From Sipunculus nudus (lineage: Eukaryota; Annelida; Sipuncula; Golfingiida; Sipunculidae), in contig CM049306.1 of the NCBI GenBank assembly GCA_026874595.1, forward strand, positions 91,400,642 to 91,464,641: a DNA stretch of 64,000 nucleotides, read 5' to 3'. The notes below the pieces were generated by a model. That model was not told the origin of the DNA and made no database searches. It saw only the letters and a program-made list of their open reading frames with translations. Below, piece after piece: positions 46,892-59,611 of the stretch (the stretch's first letter is position 1; each line of letters starts with the position of its first letter). Made by a program: the position numbers and the translations under genes.

Positions 46892-47760
46892 GCTTGACAC
46901 ATAAATATAGTCATATATAGTTTTAAAGTCAGTCAGTATATATACTATAATATACTATATTCTATAAATACAATGTTTTCTGTAACACTGGTTATTTTGG
47001 CTGGACCATAGGAACTCATGGGTCATGTTGATCTTTAGTTAAACGGAAAGCTTTGATAGGACAGACATGAAGAATTATATAATTAATGGAATGAGGAATA
47101 TACTACTGCCTTCTGTGGCATAACCCTACCATTTTTTAAATTGAAATATGCTATACCTGATCAATGAAATGTTTAAATTCATGTAGATTTATCTTGCATA
47201 TATATTTTTATAAATATATAAGAATCATAGTATTTAAGGTTAAATAAATAAGAATGTGACATTCAATATATTTTAAAATAAAGTTAAAAAATTTTCAATA
47301 TCTTATTTGTTGGCAATACTGTCAACAGACAAATGATAATTACATTATGCATCAGCACATTCTTGCTACATTACCAACATGCATTATAAGAATCAAATAG
47401 TTAAATTTTGTATCTAAAACCGCATGAATATCATATATATACACAATTTTATCAATTCGTGCATATATATTATATATATAATATATATAAACATATATAT
47501 GTGTGTGTGTATTCGTGTCTGTGTGGGCGTTTATGTTTGTCTGTCTGGATGTATGTCTGTGGGCCTGTATGTATTTATGGATGTATATATGTAAATATCT
47601 ATGTGTATGTGTAATCTATAGGATATCAGTTATATATGTATAAATCCTAAATATTTTTTATCCGGGTCTTGTTACACAACAAGGTCATACTTTCAAGGCA
47701 GTCCCTAAAAAATCATCGTTGTTTAGTGTAGATGTACGTTCTACACATGCTGTTATTAAT

Positions 47761-48934
47761 TGTATCCGCCAAAACAGAGTTTTGCGGATACTATGTTTTC
47801 AGCTGCACAACGCCCCCGCCGCCGCCGCCGCCGCCGCGTAGGTTTCCGGAGAACTCCTCCGTAACCGCTGAGCGGAATTTTACGAAACCCGGGATTATGT
47901 TCGGGTCACATGTGAACTGCTGCGCCCCGATTTTGTTTTGACCTCTGGCCTATCCTCTGCGCTCTGCGTTCGTTTGTGCGTCTGTTTCCACACATAAACC
48001 CACATATCTCGGGAACCGTTTGACGGATCAGGAAAATTTTTTTGCACAAATGTAGCCCTTGGAGAGCTTTATAACATACACAAAAAATGGTGGCGCCACC
48101 TGCAACCATGTTTGCACAGCATCCATCTGTTTGTCTGCCTTGGGTTAAAATCACTCATATCTCTGCAGTGACTTGACTAATTCACCTGAAATTCGGCATG
48201 CGTATACATCCTGGATAGCTTTTCTGATTTTATGACAGGTGGCGCCACCTACATTCACGTTTACGCTGCAGACATCCAAGCTCATATCTCGGGAACCGTT
48301 TGACCGATCAGGAAAATTTTTTTGCACAAATGTAGCCCTTGGAGAGCTTTATAACATACGCAAAACTGGTGGTGCCACCTGCAGCCATTTTTGCACAGCT
48401 CCTGTCTGTTTGTCTGCCATGGGATAAAATCACTCATATCTCGGCAGTGGTTTGACATATCTGGCTAAAATTTTGCAGGTTTATACATCCCCGACAGCTC
48501 TCTTGATTTTATGACAGGTGGAGCCACCTGCATTCTAGTTTATGCAGCAGACTTCCAAGCTCATATCTTTGACCGATTGGGCCAAAGTTTTGCATGTGTA
48601 TAGTTCTCACATAGCTCTTTATCATATGCAAAACTGGTGCCGTCACCTGCAACCATTTTTGCTCAGCGTCCATCTGATTGTCTGCCACGGGCTAAAATCA
48701 CTCATGTACATGTAGTGGTTTGAATTATCTGCCTTAAATTTTGCATATGTATACAACTGGGACGGCCCTCTGGATTTTGTGGTGGGTGGGGGGGGGGGGG
48801 GGGGTGGGGTGGCAACCTTCATACACAATTTGGCTGCAGACATCCATGATAATATGCAACACTTCACTCTATTTCCCCTTGCCACTTAATCCATGCCTCA
48901 CTTCACCCGTTCCACTCTGATTTAGGCGGATACA
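47761..48934. mobile_element. Inverted-repeat element (TGTATCCGCC ends) with ~280-bp internal repeats, copy A
   Basis: Ends TGTATCCGCC (47761-47770) and GGCGGATACA (48925-48934). The left end also folds on itself (GTATCCGC... GCGGATAC). Inside, TCTCGGGAACCGTTTGAC recurs 281 bases apart (48006, 48287), with half-period echoes near 48150 and 48435. The 12-bp palindrome GGTGGCGCCACC occurs at 48089 and 48238. A poly-G tract lies near 48786. No coding capacity. Confidence 0.72.
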
Positions 48935-49589
48935 CGTAGTCGCTTGTCGACTACCCGTATTCTAGTTGTACTTGTTTTCTCGTTGAACTTTATTGAAACA
49001 GGCCAAGTTAATAATATTTTTTAGTTCCTGCATCTATCCTAAATAATCCATCAAAACAGGAATTTCTGTTAACTTCTTTTGGATTATCATGTTTAAATGT
49101 GGAACACGTTTAAACTACAAACATGTTTCCTAAACATCTTTCAAACCAGGAAAAAACATGCTTTGGCGTCATCAAGGGACCAAATTTGACATGCCTCATT
49201 AAAAATAAAATGTCAACTGCTACATGTTTGGTGTAATGATTCTACTTCAAACAGATTTAAAACGTTTTCAGAGGCATCGTTTGTCCCATGTTTTTAACAT
49301 GGCCTGTTCAACAGCACGTGATGTTTCAAACCACTTAATTGTCTAAAAGCTTAAGACAAAAGCTTCAAATGTAAAGCATGTCAACATGTCCGTATACTCA
49401 TAATCAATATCCAGGAACATTCAGGAAGTGTGAATTTCTCAACGTTTTGCAAGTTACAGTGATAATGCGATCTACACAAATACCAACAAATATTCAATCT
49501 GAAATAGAATCTCGTACCGTATGACAACCAAATTATAGCTGGCCTAGGCTTCATAAATATTAACTAGAATATCAGCAGAAGCTGACAAA

Positions 49590-50283
49590 AGCCCTCAGCC
49601 AAAAGAACAGTGTTTAGAGGTGGTAACAGTAACAAGTACTAAATATCTGTTCTCACATGGATGTACATCTGTACATGTCTCAGTTATTAATTTAAAATGG
49701 AGAGGTATGTACCATGATTTATAACAATCCACCAAATGCTTCCTGAAGAATAAGTTTTATTCTATTATAAGCTATGTGACCTTAAAAAGTAGGTCAAGGT
49801 CACCCATCTTCAAACTTGACCGAGATTTTGTCGATATACATCTTCACCAAAGAAATAAAATTCCTATTGTGAATCCTTTTAGAGATATTCCGCTTACAAG
49901 GCCAAAGTTGAAATATTCAAGAAAAATTCATTAAAAATCAGAAATTGCAGGTGGCGCCCCCAAACTTGTGCAGCAGTTACAAACCATCAGTCCCTATGAT
50001 CATAGTAAGTATTGTGAAAATCCACCTGATGGTTCCTGAGTAATAAGCATCAAAGTGTTTTTCTATAAACAGCTCTAAAATGTAGAAAAATAGGTCAAGG
50101 TCACCCATCTTCGAACTTGACCAAGATTTTGTCGATATATACATCTTTACCGAGGAAATAAAATTCTGACGGTGAATCCTTTTCAAGATATCCCGCTCAC
50201 AAGGTAAAAGTTAACGGACGCCGGACGGACGGACGGACAGCTTGGGTGACGACAATAGCCCATCAGCCTGAGGGCTGAGGGCT
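49590..50283. mobile_element. Inverted-repeat element with two ~300-bp internal monomers, copy B
   Basis: Same AGCCCTCAGCC / GGCTGAGGGCT ends as copy A, but GAGATTTTGTC-type anchors occur only at about 49822 and 50124. One internal monomer has been lost here, or gained in copy A, since the duplication. Confidence 0.72.
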
Positions 50284-51439
50284 AAAAAAAGTCTCACCAT
50301 GAATGCAGAGGAATTACAAATAAATGGGTTCCGATTCTCAGGTAGCAGTCCTCGAGAAACGTGCACCTTACTTCTGTGAAGTCTTAATATGGGTGGGCCC
50401 ACCAGTTATCAGGTGGGAATCCTCACCTTGGTTACGACGTTTTACTCCTATTATCATCATCATCATCTGGTAATAACTATAACAAAATATGCATATACCT
50501 AACAATTGTTACATCTATCAAATAGTTTTAAAAGTTTAATGATATTAGCTGATTAGACTGTTATCGATAATGACAAGTAACAGATGGCTTGATTACTGTG
50601 AAATTAGGATACGTCTCCTGTTTCACACATAGCAATTACCTAAGTTATTACTTGTTAATAATAATAACAAGTAATAACAAGATCTACTGAACAGAATATG
50701 TATACCTGGTGAAAATAAATAATAAAAGCTCAGTGATATAAGCTGATAGTCATTTGATAAATAACAATTATCAACAGTTTTACTATTCTGAAGAGATAGT
50801 TTTGGTTTGGCTGCACACCAAATCCCAATCTTATGTATTACATGTTATAAAATCATCATAATTATCCCAACTTAAAGTAAGGTCTGATGGACATATTATT
50901 CATACATTTAATGTGGAAAAGATAAAACTCGAGTTATTTAAACTCATCAATCTGTTAATATCCACAATCAGGGGCAACTAAAAGCTCCTGTTAGCTCTCA
51001 ACAATAAATTGCAACTACTAAAAGGCTGCAAAATGTGAAGTCTTTATATGGGTTATTATTCTCTGTTGGCAATCCACACCGAAATTGAACTTTAACTATC
51101 ATCATTAAGTTATAACCAGTTTTTCTAAATATAACGTACGTTTATAATGAAAAAAAACAACAACTTAAAAGTCTAGTGATATTAGTCAATAAAACTAAAT
51201 AAATGCAAGTAACTACAGTCTTACTGTCACATCTGGTGCTCACTTTGATTTCTACACCTAAGTTATAATGCTTAACTTCAATATCATTATCATCAAGTAA
51301 TATCAAGGTAGATAATAGCATATCCCACTGTAGTCAGGACGAAACCTTCATCTTCTTGTTGACAAATTGCAAATTGTATTATAGGATCTCTTGTAGATAG
51401 ACCCTATTATACTGTTTAACGGAATTGCTCTTTTCTTTC

Positions 51440-51517
51440 TCAGGAGTCTTTAGCTGCAATCACCTTTCCTGCAGCAAAGTTGAGCTTCTGTGCAAAGTCC
51501 CGGATATACTTTAGGAT
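51440..51517 (-). CDS. Candidate terminal coding exon (unidentified), copy B
   Basis: Duplicate of 41609-41686 with one residue change (FAQKLNF instead of FAQQLNF). The acceptor and stop are retained. Confidence 0.3.
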   Translation of the reverse strand: MLKYIRDFAQKLNFAAGKVIAAKDS

Positions 51518-52012
51518 CTAAATATAATACATGCCAAAAATAAATAACATGACTTCCAGATACATCCATTTTCTAATCAAAAGACCGTTTCCCGTCTCCA
51601 AGAATAATGCCTAGACCTCACTTCATCATTATGCAAAACAAATATGGCAAATGGTTCAGCCCCTTCTACTGACTTAAATGAAGTATCATAAACATTTTCC
51701 TTAAATGAAAAGTACTCAAATCATATAAATTACTGGTGTCACTGTTACCATCTGAAGTTCATAATATATCTAGATATTCTACTTTTAATGGTAAACATGG
51801 TCTAGAGCTGTGGTGTCACGTGGTATCTTGTGAGGGTGTATTCTTGTTGCGACTGTTTTTCAAAAGTTTGCTGAACATACAAATGGTGATCTGATATTTA
51901 CTGAGAGCTTCATAAAAAGTAGGTTATTATAAATTTGCCAGGCAAAGCTCAAGCATTTACCATATAAGGAACGAGATAACTTACACCAGCGTTTTATGCA
52001 GGTGTCGCGATA

Positions 52013-53000
52013 ATATTAATTATTTTTTCAATGTGTTAGAGTTAAAAAGCTCCGATTATGACCACTTCATTTCTATTAACTCTAGTGGGCATGATAATCT
52101 TTATTATTAGGGTTCGCTTGATTAACGGATGCGCTTTAGTAATCGCCAAGTCCGTCTGTCTGTCCGTCTGCCTGTCCGTCTGTCTGTCCGTCTGTCCACA
52201 ATTTTTTCCCGAATATTTGCTCCTGTTTGGATGCACATATTGATTCCAAACTTGACTTATATATGGCCCCCATTTAAACAAGACCTCAATTGATTTTTGA
52301 GTCATGAGGTCCAAAGCCAAGGTCACAGGACTCACAGTTTTGAAAAAATTGTGGATGCATTTTAAGCCAAACTTTTCATCCCAGAATTTCTATCTTGCAC
52401 ATATAGCTCACCTGCCAATAGGGGACGATCCCTATCAATTTCGGATTACAAGGTCAAAGGTCAAGATCATCTATTCCGTCTGTCTAAAATTGGTTTCCGG
52501 GTGATAAATCTACTTTGAATTGACATATTGATTTCAAATTTGACTTTTAAACAAGCCACAAACTATTTATTTTGGGGTCATTAGATCAAATTTCAGGGTT
52601 ACAGCACTCACATCATTTCAAACCTTTCATCCAAGACCGTCCATCCAGCAAATATCGCTCGCCTGCCAACAGGGGATGATATCAGACGGTCGAAGGTCAA
52701 GGTCACATGAGCCATCTGTCCTCAGTTTGTTTCCGCATGGTAACTCTAGTTTGAATTTATATATGCATTTCAAACTAGATTTATTAATAGCCCACCACTA
52801 TGGTAAGATACCTTTTGATATTGGGGGCAAGAGGACATAATTGAAGGTGAAGGGACTCGCATCTTTAAAAAATCCGTGTAGGCACTGGAAATGTTTCATC
52901 TAAAGTCTTTCACTTTTGGATTACCTGGCCATAGGGGAAGAACCATGCTGATTTCGACATAACAAATTCAAAGGTCAAGGTCACAGGACCATCCTACTGT
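52013..53000. repeat. AGGTCA-rich repeat, copy B
   Basis: Duplicate of 42180-43167 with a few substitutions. It has the same GTCCGTCTGTCT tract and module order. Confidence 0.65.
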
Positions 53001-55925
53001 ATTATAATAAAAATAATATATAGTATTTATATATCGCCAATTCTCTGATGTCGGACTCACAGCACAGTTCACTCACACCCATACCCAAATACAGTTTCAT
53101 GGAAATCGAGTCCCTGTGCCTGACCCAAGAAAAAAAGTGCATATTTATAACAAAAAGCATGCCGAAAGAGATACGTTTTTAAATTAGTTTCTAAATGATA
53201 CAAGAGTTGGAGATTTTCTAAGTGTAATGGGAAGTGAATTCCAAACGTTTGGGGCTATGAAATGGAAGGAACGTTCACCGACTTTCATATTATGCAAAGG
53301 CCGACAAATTATTATTTTTCCAGACAAATATGATGGAAGTGAGTCATCAAAATGGAGGTAAACAAAAACAGCAAGAACTGAATTTCAGTTATCCAGGCGA
53401 GATATTACTGTGGCGCAAATCAGCCGACAGCACGCATTAGTAAAGAGGAAACGCCGGATGGAAGCTTTACGGCGGAGCTCGAGTAAGTCCGCACGACATA
53501 TATACTACTAATATAATCATGCATTGAAAGATTACGATCAATCTTAACACCTTAACTCGATACTTCACTGAATTTTAAAAAGAAACAGTGCATCCCCCAA
53601 TGTTAACGGACTCATTGTCAATAATCCTTAGAAGGGGCTTAGACCCGACAAGCATTATATTCAGTTTTGTCGTTTTTCAATTAAGTTTGTTGCTGGTCAT
53701 CCTTGATAGCACATCCTCAATACAAGTCTGTATGCTGAACTGGACAGAGCTGAACTCACCTGGTTTACTACTTTTTGAAAGTTCTTGTCATCAGCATACT
53801 TATGAAAAGAACAATCATGTGCAGATAACATGCGAGATAGGAGTTGTGCATATAAAGTTAACAATATAGGTCCTAACACGGATCCCTGGGGAATCCCGTA
53901 GGACAAAGGACATGGGTCGGATTTTCCACCGTCGACCACAAAAGCTTTAGAACGATTGGCGAGGTATGAAGAAAACCATGAAAGCACGTTGTCGTGTATA
54001 CCAAAGGTAATTCCTAGCCTTTTAAGCAAAATGGAATGATCAAGCGTGTCAAACGCTGCACTGAGGTCCAAAAATGCTACGAGAGAAACGCGTCTCTCGT
54101 CTGCCGCCATCAGCAGACCATCCATGACACTCAGTACGGCGGTCTCTGTGCTATATGGTGCCTTCTATTCGTGGACTGCTGGATTTCCATCAAGCTATTT
54201 TCATAAAGATAAAATTGTAACCTCTTTAAAACAGTCTTCTAAAGGATTTTGGAAACGAAGGGAAGGTTTTAAACTGGCCTAAAATGTTTAAGGTCATTTG
54301 GATCTAACCCCGGCTTCTTCAAAAGTGGGGTCACAACAGCCTCGTTAAACTGAGAAGGGACTGTACCCGTTGATACAGAGACATTTATAATGAATGTAAT
54401 CAATGGAGTAAGGTCATCTAAGCATTTCTTAAGAAAGGGAGTGGGGAAGGGATCAAGTATACAGCTTTTTGTTGGTGATGACATTATTAGTTCATGTATC
54501 TCCTGATCAGTCGCTGGTGTAAACCAGGACAAAGAGGGACTATCGTAAACATCAAAATTAGGAGGTTCACATACACAAGAGTCAAGTTCACGACGGATTC
54601 GTTCAATTTTGGCCAAGGAAAAGTCACAGAAACGTTTCGGAAGGTCACAGCGAGGTATATCATTTGGCACAGGTATTATCCGAACTTTGCCCTGAAGCTC
54701 ACCAGACACAGAAAACAGCTGTTTTGATGACGTACTGGAGTCAATCTTATCCATTTAGAATTGCCTCTTAGCCTCATAAATGGCTGCTTTCACTACAGCT
54801 TTCTCCCTGACGAAGATTTCACGTTGGACAGATAGACCTGAATTTTGCCAGCGTCTTTCCGCTTGCCTCCTTTTACCTCGGGCAACTCTGATGTCATCAG
54901 ACAACCATGAGGCGACGGTCTGTCTCTCACCATTCTAGTTACAGACAGTACACAGCGGTCAAGAGCATGTCAGAGCCCATCATTGTACATAACAACGAGA
55001 GAGTACAGGTAAAGACAGGCTGACTGACCTAATTCTGCAGATTATATAATCTCCTTAATATCAGACCGCAATTCATGAAGCAAAATCCCTCGGATGTTCC
55101 GCGAGGTTTCGAGCCTTTTGCGTGGACGTGGCCTGGTCACGGTTAAAATATAGGAAACGACTTTGTGATAAGACAGATCAGCACAATCATGGACTCCCTC
55201 AAGTAACAGTGTACTGGAACCGGTGCGTTCAACCACCCAGTCGAGAATGTGGCCTTGTTTATTGGTGTAGACATCGACTAGCTGGTTGAGCTTACGGTCG
55301 CTCAACATGATCGTCAGCCGATTTGCCTGCTGATTAACACTGTCGTCATAATGGAAATTGATATCGCCTGAAATTGCAAAATCACCAGAGAGACTGGTAT
55401 ATCTTGACAGAAGCTCGGGATATTCCTGGAGAAACACATAATTAGTCAGTTTATTGCGCTTGCTGGGAGGAGGTCTATATATGCAAACAAGTGAAATCGA
55501 AGTCTGGTTCAGAGAAAGTCTTAATTCAACCGCCTCAAAAGACAAAAGCTTAAATGAGGCAAACGAAGCATTGGAAATCAAGCATGATTTGATGACGACG
55601 CCGATGCCAATTCCCCTTGATCGATCACGGGGGAACGAACGAACCTCGTAACCTGTCGGTGTCAAGGCAGCGATGAAAGTTTGATCGCCTTGTGGGTAAA
55701 GCCAGGTCTCTATCAATATAACAATATCGGCTTGGTAGTCGATGACCAACTCATAGATGTCAGTTACTTTCTGGCGAACAGACCAGGCATTAAAGACCAA
55801 TACATTAATATTATTGTTTTTACCTCCGTCGTTTTTTCTCTTCCTTGGCATGTCTCTACCGATCTGTAAAGAGCGTAGTTTTGAGATCAACCAGGCGTGC
55901 CGGTGTCACACCAAGAAGTTACCCT
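53001..55925 (-). mobile_element. Degenerate L2/CR1-like non-LTR retrotransposon, copy B
   Basis: Same element as copy A, with endonuclease 55890-55042 and RT pieces 54754-54269 and 54125-53697. All four stops recur (54937-54935, 54757-54755, 54271-54269 and 54241-54239), so it was dead before the duplication. Small differences exist, for example FRPV here against FRLV in copy A, and LDHSILL against LDHYILL. Confidence 0.85.
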
Positions 55926-56588
55926 GGCTCTCACTGATGCAAACCTTAATATCTTGGTTCAGATGTTTAATGGTGTGTTGAATCTATGCTCTGTCTCTGC
56001 ATGTAATCAGCACCTTTATAATATTTTTTCAAGCATCACTCGCCCCACACTGGAAGTCTATGGGCTCTTTGCGGGGCCCTTCCTGACCTCTCAGTATTCT
56101 TTAAATCTTTTGTATTTTGTTATCTTTTGTTTTTTTGTTATCTTTTGTTCATATGTACTTTCTAGAGCCTGTTTCGTTTTCTAATTAGGGTTTCCACAGC
56201 TCCGTTTCTTTACGATATGTCATTTGGTCTTATGTATACCACTTTGTCAGGAATGTTTTCTTTGATTGAACCTGCTAGAATGTTATTAAAAAAAATAAGT
56301 AGCAATGGGACTATCACAAGTAGGCTTGTAAGCCTGACTTGACGCTTGTACACCACCTCGATACGGTAGTGTTTGTAGCCGAAGATCTTCTAGAGGGCTT
56401 TGAAAAGTCCTTGGCATTTATTAGGTTTATGTGATCTCTTCAGTCAACCGTTTGGCTGAGAAATGCATTTCATTCTGCTGCATGTGCAGGGTACATATAC
56501 AGCAACAGTTATCCAAATATATGTTTGTTCGACAGTCTCGTCCGCACCTTTGTCTAAGTGTTTTTAAAGATATTTTTATGTTCCAGTA

Positions 56589-56594
<6 letters not shown>

Positions 56595-56643
<49 letters not shown>

Positions 56644-56686
56644 GTTTACTGTTAAATGATCACTCAGAGAGAGAGAGAGAGAGAGA
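56595..56686. repeat. TA and GA microsatellites, copy B
   Basis: A TA run of about 46 bases (56595-56640) and a GA run of about 21 bases (56666-56686), roughly half the GA length in copy A. Confidence 0.95.
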
Positions 56687-57585
56687 CATGCTTGACACAT
56701 AAATATAGTCATATATAGTTTTAAAGTCAGTCAGTATATATACTATAATATACTATATTCTATAAATACAATGTTTTCTGTAACACTGGTTATTTTGGAG
56801 ATTTCGATCCTGTTTTTGGCTGGACCATAGGAACTCATGGGTCATGTTGATCTTTAGTTAAACGGAAAGCTTTGATAGGACAGACATGAAGAATTATATA
56901 ATTAATGGAATGAGGAATATACTACTGCCTTCTGTGGCATAACCCTACCATTTTTTAAATTGAAATATGCTATACCTGATCAATGAAATGTTTAAATTCA
57001 TGTAGATTTATCTTGCATATATATTTTTATAAATATATAAGAATCATAGTATTTAAGGTTAAATAAATAAGAATGTGACATTCAATATATTTTAAAATAA
57101 AGTTAAAAAATTTTCAATATCTTATTTGTTGGTAATACTGTCAACAGACAAATGATAATTACATTATGCATCAGCACATTCTTGCAACATTACAAACATG
57201 CATTATAAGAATCAAATAGTTAAATTTTGTATCTAAAACACACATGAATATCATATATATATACAATTTTATCAGGGCAATTCGTGCATATATATTATAT
57301 ATATAATATATATAAACATATATATGTGTGTGTGTATTCGTGTCTGTGTGGGCGTTTATGTTTGTCTGTCTGGATGTATGTCTGTGGGCCTGTATGTATT
57401 TATGGATGTATATATGTAAATATCTATGTGTATGTGTAATCTATAGGATATCAGTTATATATGTATAAATCCTAAATATTTTTTATCCGGGTCTTGTTAC
57501 ACAACAAGGTCATACTTTCAAGGCAGTCCCTAAAAAATCATCGTTGTTTAGTGTAGATGTACGTTCTACACATGCTGTTATTAAT

Positions 57586-58746
57586 TGTATCCGCCAAAAC
57601 AGAGTTTTGCGGATACTATGTTTTCAGCTGCACGCCGCCGCCGCCGCCGCCGCCGCGTAGGTTTCCGGAGAACTCCTCCGTAACCGCTGAGCGGAATTTT
57701 ACGAAACCCGGGATTATGTTCGGGTCACATGTGAACTGCTGCGCCCCGATTTTGTTTTGACCTCTGACCTATCCTCTGCGCTCTGCGTCCGTTTGTGCGT
57801 CTGTTTCCACACATAAACCCACATATCTCGGGAACCGTTTGACGGATCAGGAAAATTTGTTTGCACAAATGTAGCCCTTGGAGAGCTTTATAACATACAT
57901 AAAAAATGGTGGCGCCACCTGCAACCATGTTTGCACAGTGTCCATCTGTTTGTCTGCCTTGGGTTAAAATCACTCATATCTCTGCAGTGACTTGACTAAT
58001 TCACCTGAAATTCGGCATGCGTATACATCCTGGATAGCTTTTCTGATTTTATGACAGGTGGCGCCACCTACATTCACGTTTACGCTGCAGACATCCAAGC
58101 TCATATCTCGGGAACCGTTTGACCGATCAGGAAAATTTTTTTGCACAAATGTAGCCCTTGGAGAGCTTTATAACATACGCAAAACAAGTGGTGCCACCTG
58201 CAGCCATTTTTGCACAGCTCCTGTCTGTTTGTCTGCCATGGGATAAAATCACTCATATCTCGGCAGTGGTTTGACATATCTGGCTAAAATTTTGCAGGTT
58301 TACACATCCCCGACAGCTCTCTTGATTTTATGACAGGTGGAGCCACCTGCATTCTAGTTTATGCAGCAGACTTCCAAGCTCATATCTTTGACCGATTGGG
58401 CCAAAGTTTTGCATGTGTATAGTTCTCACATAGCTCTTTATCATATGCAAAACTGGTGCCGTCACCTGCAACCATTTTTGCTCAGCGTCCATCTGATTGT
58501 CTGCCACGGGCTAAAATCACTCATGTACATGTATTGGTTTGAATTATCTGCCTTAAATTTTGCATATGTATACAACTGGGACGGCCCTCTGGATTTTGTG
58601 GTGGGTGGGGGGGGGGGGGGGTGGCAACCTTCATACACAATTTGGCTGCAGACATCCATGCTAATATGCAACACTTCACTCTATTTCCCCTTGCCACTTA
58701 ATCCATGCCTCATTTCACCCGTTCCACTCTGATTTAGGCGGATACA
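57586..58746. mobile_element. Inverted-repeat element (TGTATCCGCC ends), copy B
   Basis: Duplicate of 47761-48934 with a shorter GCC run at the left end and a shorter poly-G tract (about 58608-58621). Both ends are intact. Confidence 0.72.
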
Positions 58747-58976
58747 CGTAGTCGCTTGTCGACTACCCGTATTCTAGTTGTACTTGTTTTCTCGTTGAAC
58801 TTTATTGAAACAGGCCAAGTTAATAATATTTTTTTAGTTCCTGCATCTATCCTAAATAATCCATTCTAATTGTGTGTGAGAGACTTTTGATGCTCTGCAT
58901 ATTGTAGTCATATTCCTTAACGAAACAGTTATTCCATACTTACTCAAATAGAATTAATATTCTCATTGCCAGGACG

Positions 58977-59028
58977 ATGGGATTGGTTATTCCTACCGCC
59001 CTGCTTCTACTTTGTGTTACATTGCAAG
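58977..59028 (+). CDS. First coding exon (signal peptide) of a second secreted gene, paralogous to the lectin/VWD gene
   Basis: After acceptor TATTCTCATTGCCAG the exon reads GACGATGG and encodes MGLVIPTALLLLCVTLQ plus one base, ending CAAG|GTATGT. It matches exon 1 of the minus-strand gene in length (17 codons plus one base), in phase (1), in the GGACGATGG start context, in having an AG acceptor just before the ATG, and in the nucleotides CTGCTTCTACT-TG-GTTA. It is read in the opposite direction, so the two genes would be divergent, about 42 kb apart. The lectin and later exons, if present, lie outside the window or were not recognised. Confidence 0.65.
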
Positions 59029-59611
59029 GTATGTAATATACACATGTATACAGTCGTATATACAATTTTAAAAAAATCCACTACAGACTAGTATAATAAT
59101 TTGTACTGCTGCTCTTCAATTACAGCAACCACTGTCGTCTATATCTTAAAACTTTTTTTTTTATCTTTTAGTCTATAATATAGGCTTTTAATGTTAAGTG
59201 TTTAGAGCAAATGGTTTTACGCTATATAAAATAAATTTATTATTATTATTATTATTATTATTTCTAGTAATACTGCACTACATATATACCACTTCTATTC
59301 CTAGAGTCCGTTCCATACCTTGATGTCTACCAGTTCTTTCTATGAAAATTTAGCTACATTTCAAGATTAAAATCGTAACGTAGAGTAGAATATTAATATG
59401 CCTAAATTTCAATAAGGTAAAAAAATCATAATTTATATACCTTTTTCAAGAAAGAAAATTATTTTTAAAATATGAGAAATCAGTCTTCATTCTACAACAA
59501 ATCAGCCCCACTTATGGCATTCAGTTGACATCTACTAATAAAATTATGTAATGTAAACACTCTGAATTTATTACTAGCCAAAATAATGGCTACCGATTTC
59601 TACTCGTGCAG

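Larger units (their letters stand above)
38914..49050. repeat. Large tandem duplication, copy A (10.1 kb)
   Basis: The whole block recurs at 49051-58864 at about 9.83 kb offset over most of its length, with only scattered substitutions and indels. Copy A ends AATAATCCAT and runs straight into TCAAAACAGGAATTTC, the start of copy B. At most one base is ambiguous at the junction. Outside the elements listed separately, 40450-41608, 41687-42180 and 46090-47760 show no supported gene. Confidence 0.97.
49051..58864. repeat. Large tandem duplication, copy B (9.8 kb)
   Basis: Near-identical to copy A. It is shorter mainly because one ~300-bp internal monomer is missing from the first inverted-repeat element and because the TA and GA microsatellites differ in length. 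A 15-base insertion near 56798-56813 is another difference. It ends 112 bases before the signal-peptide ATG at 58977. Confidence 0.97.
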
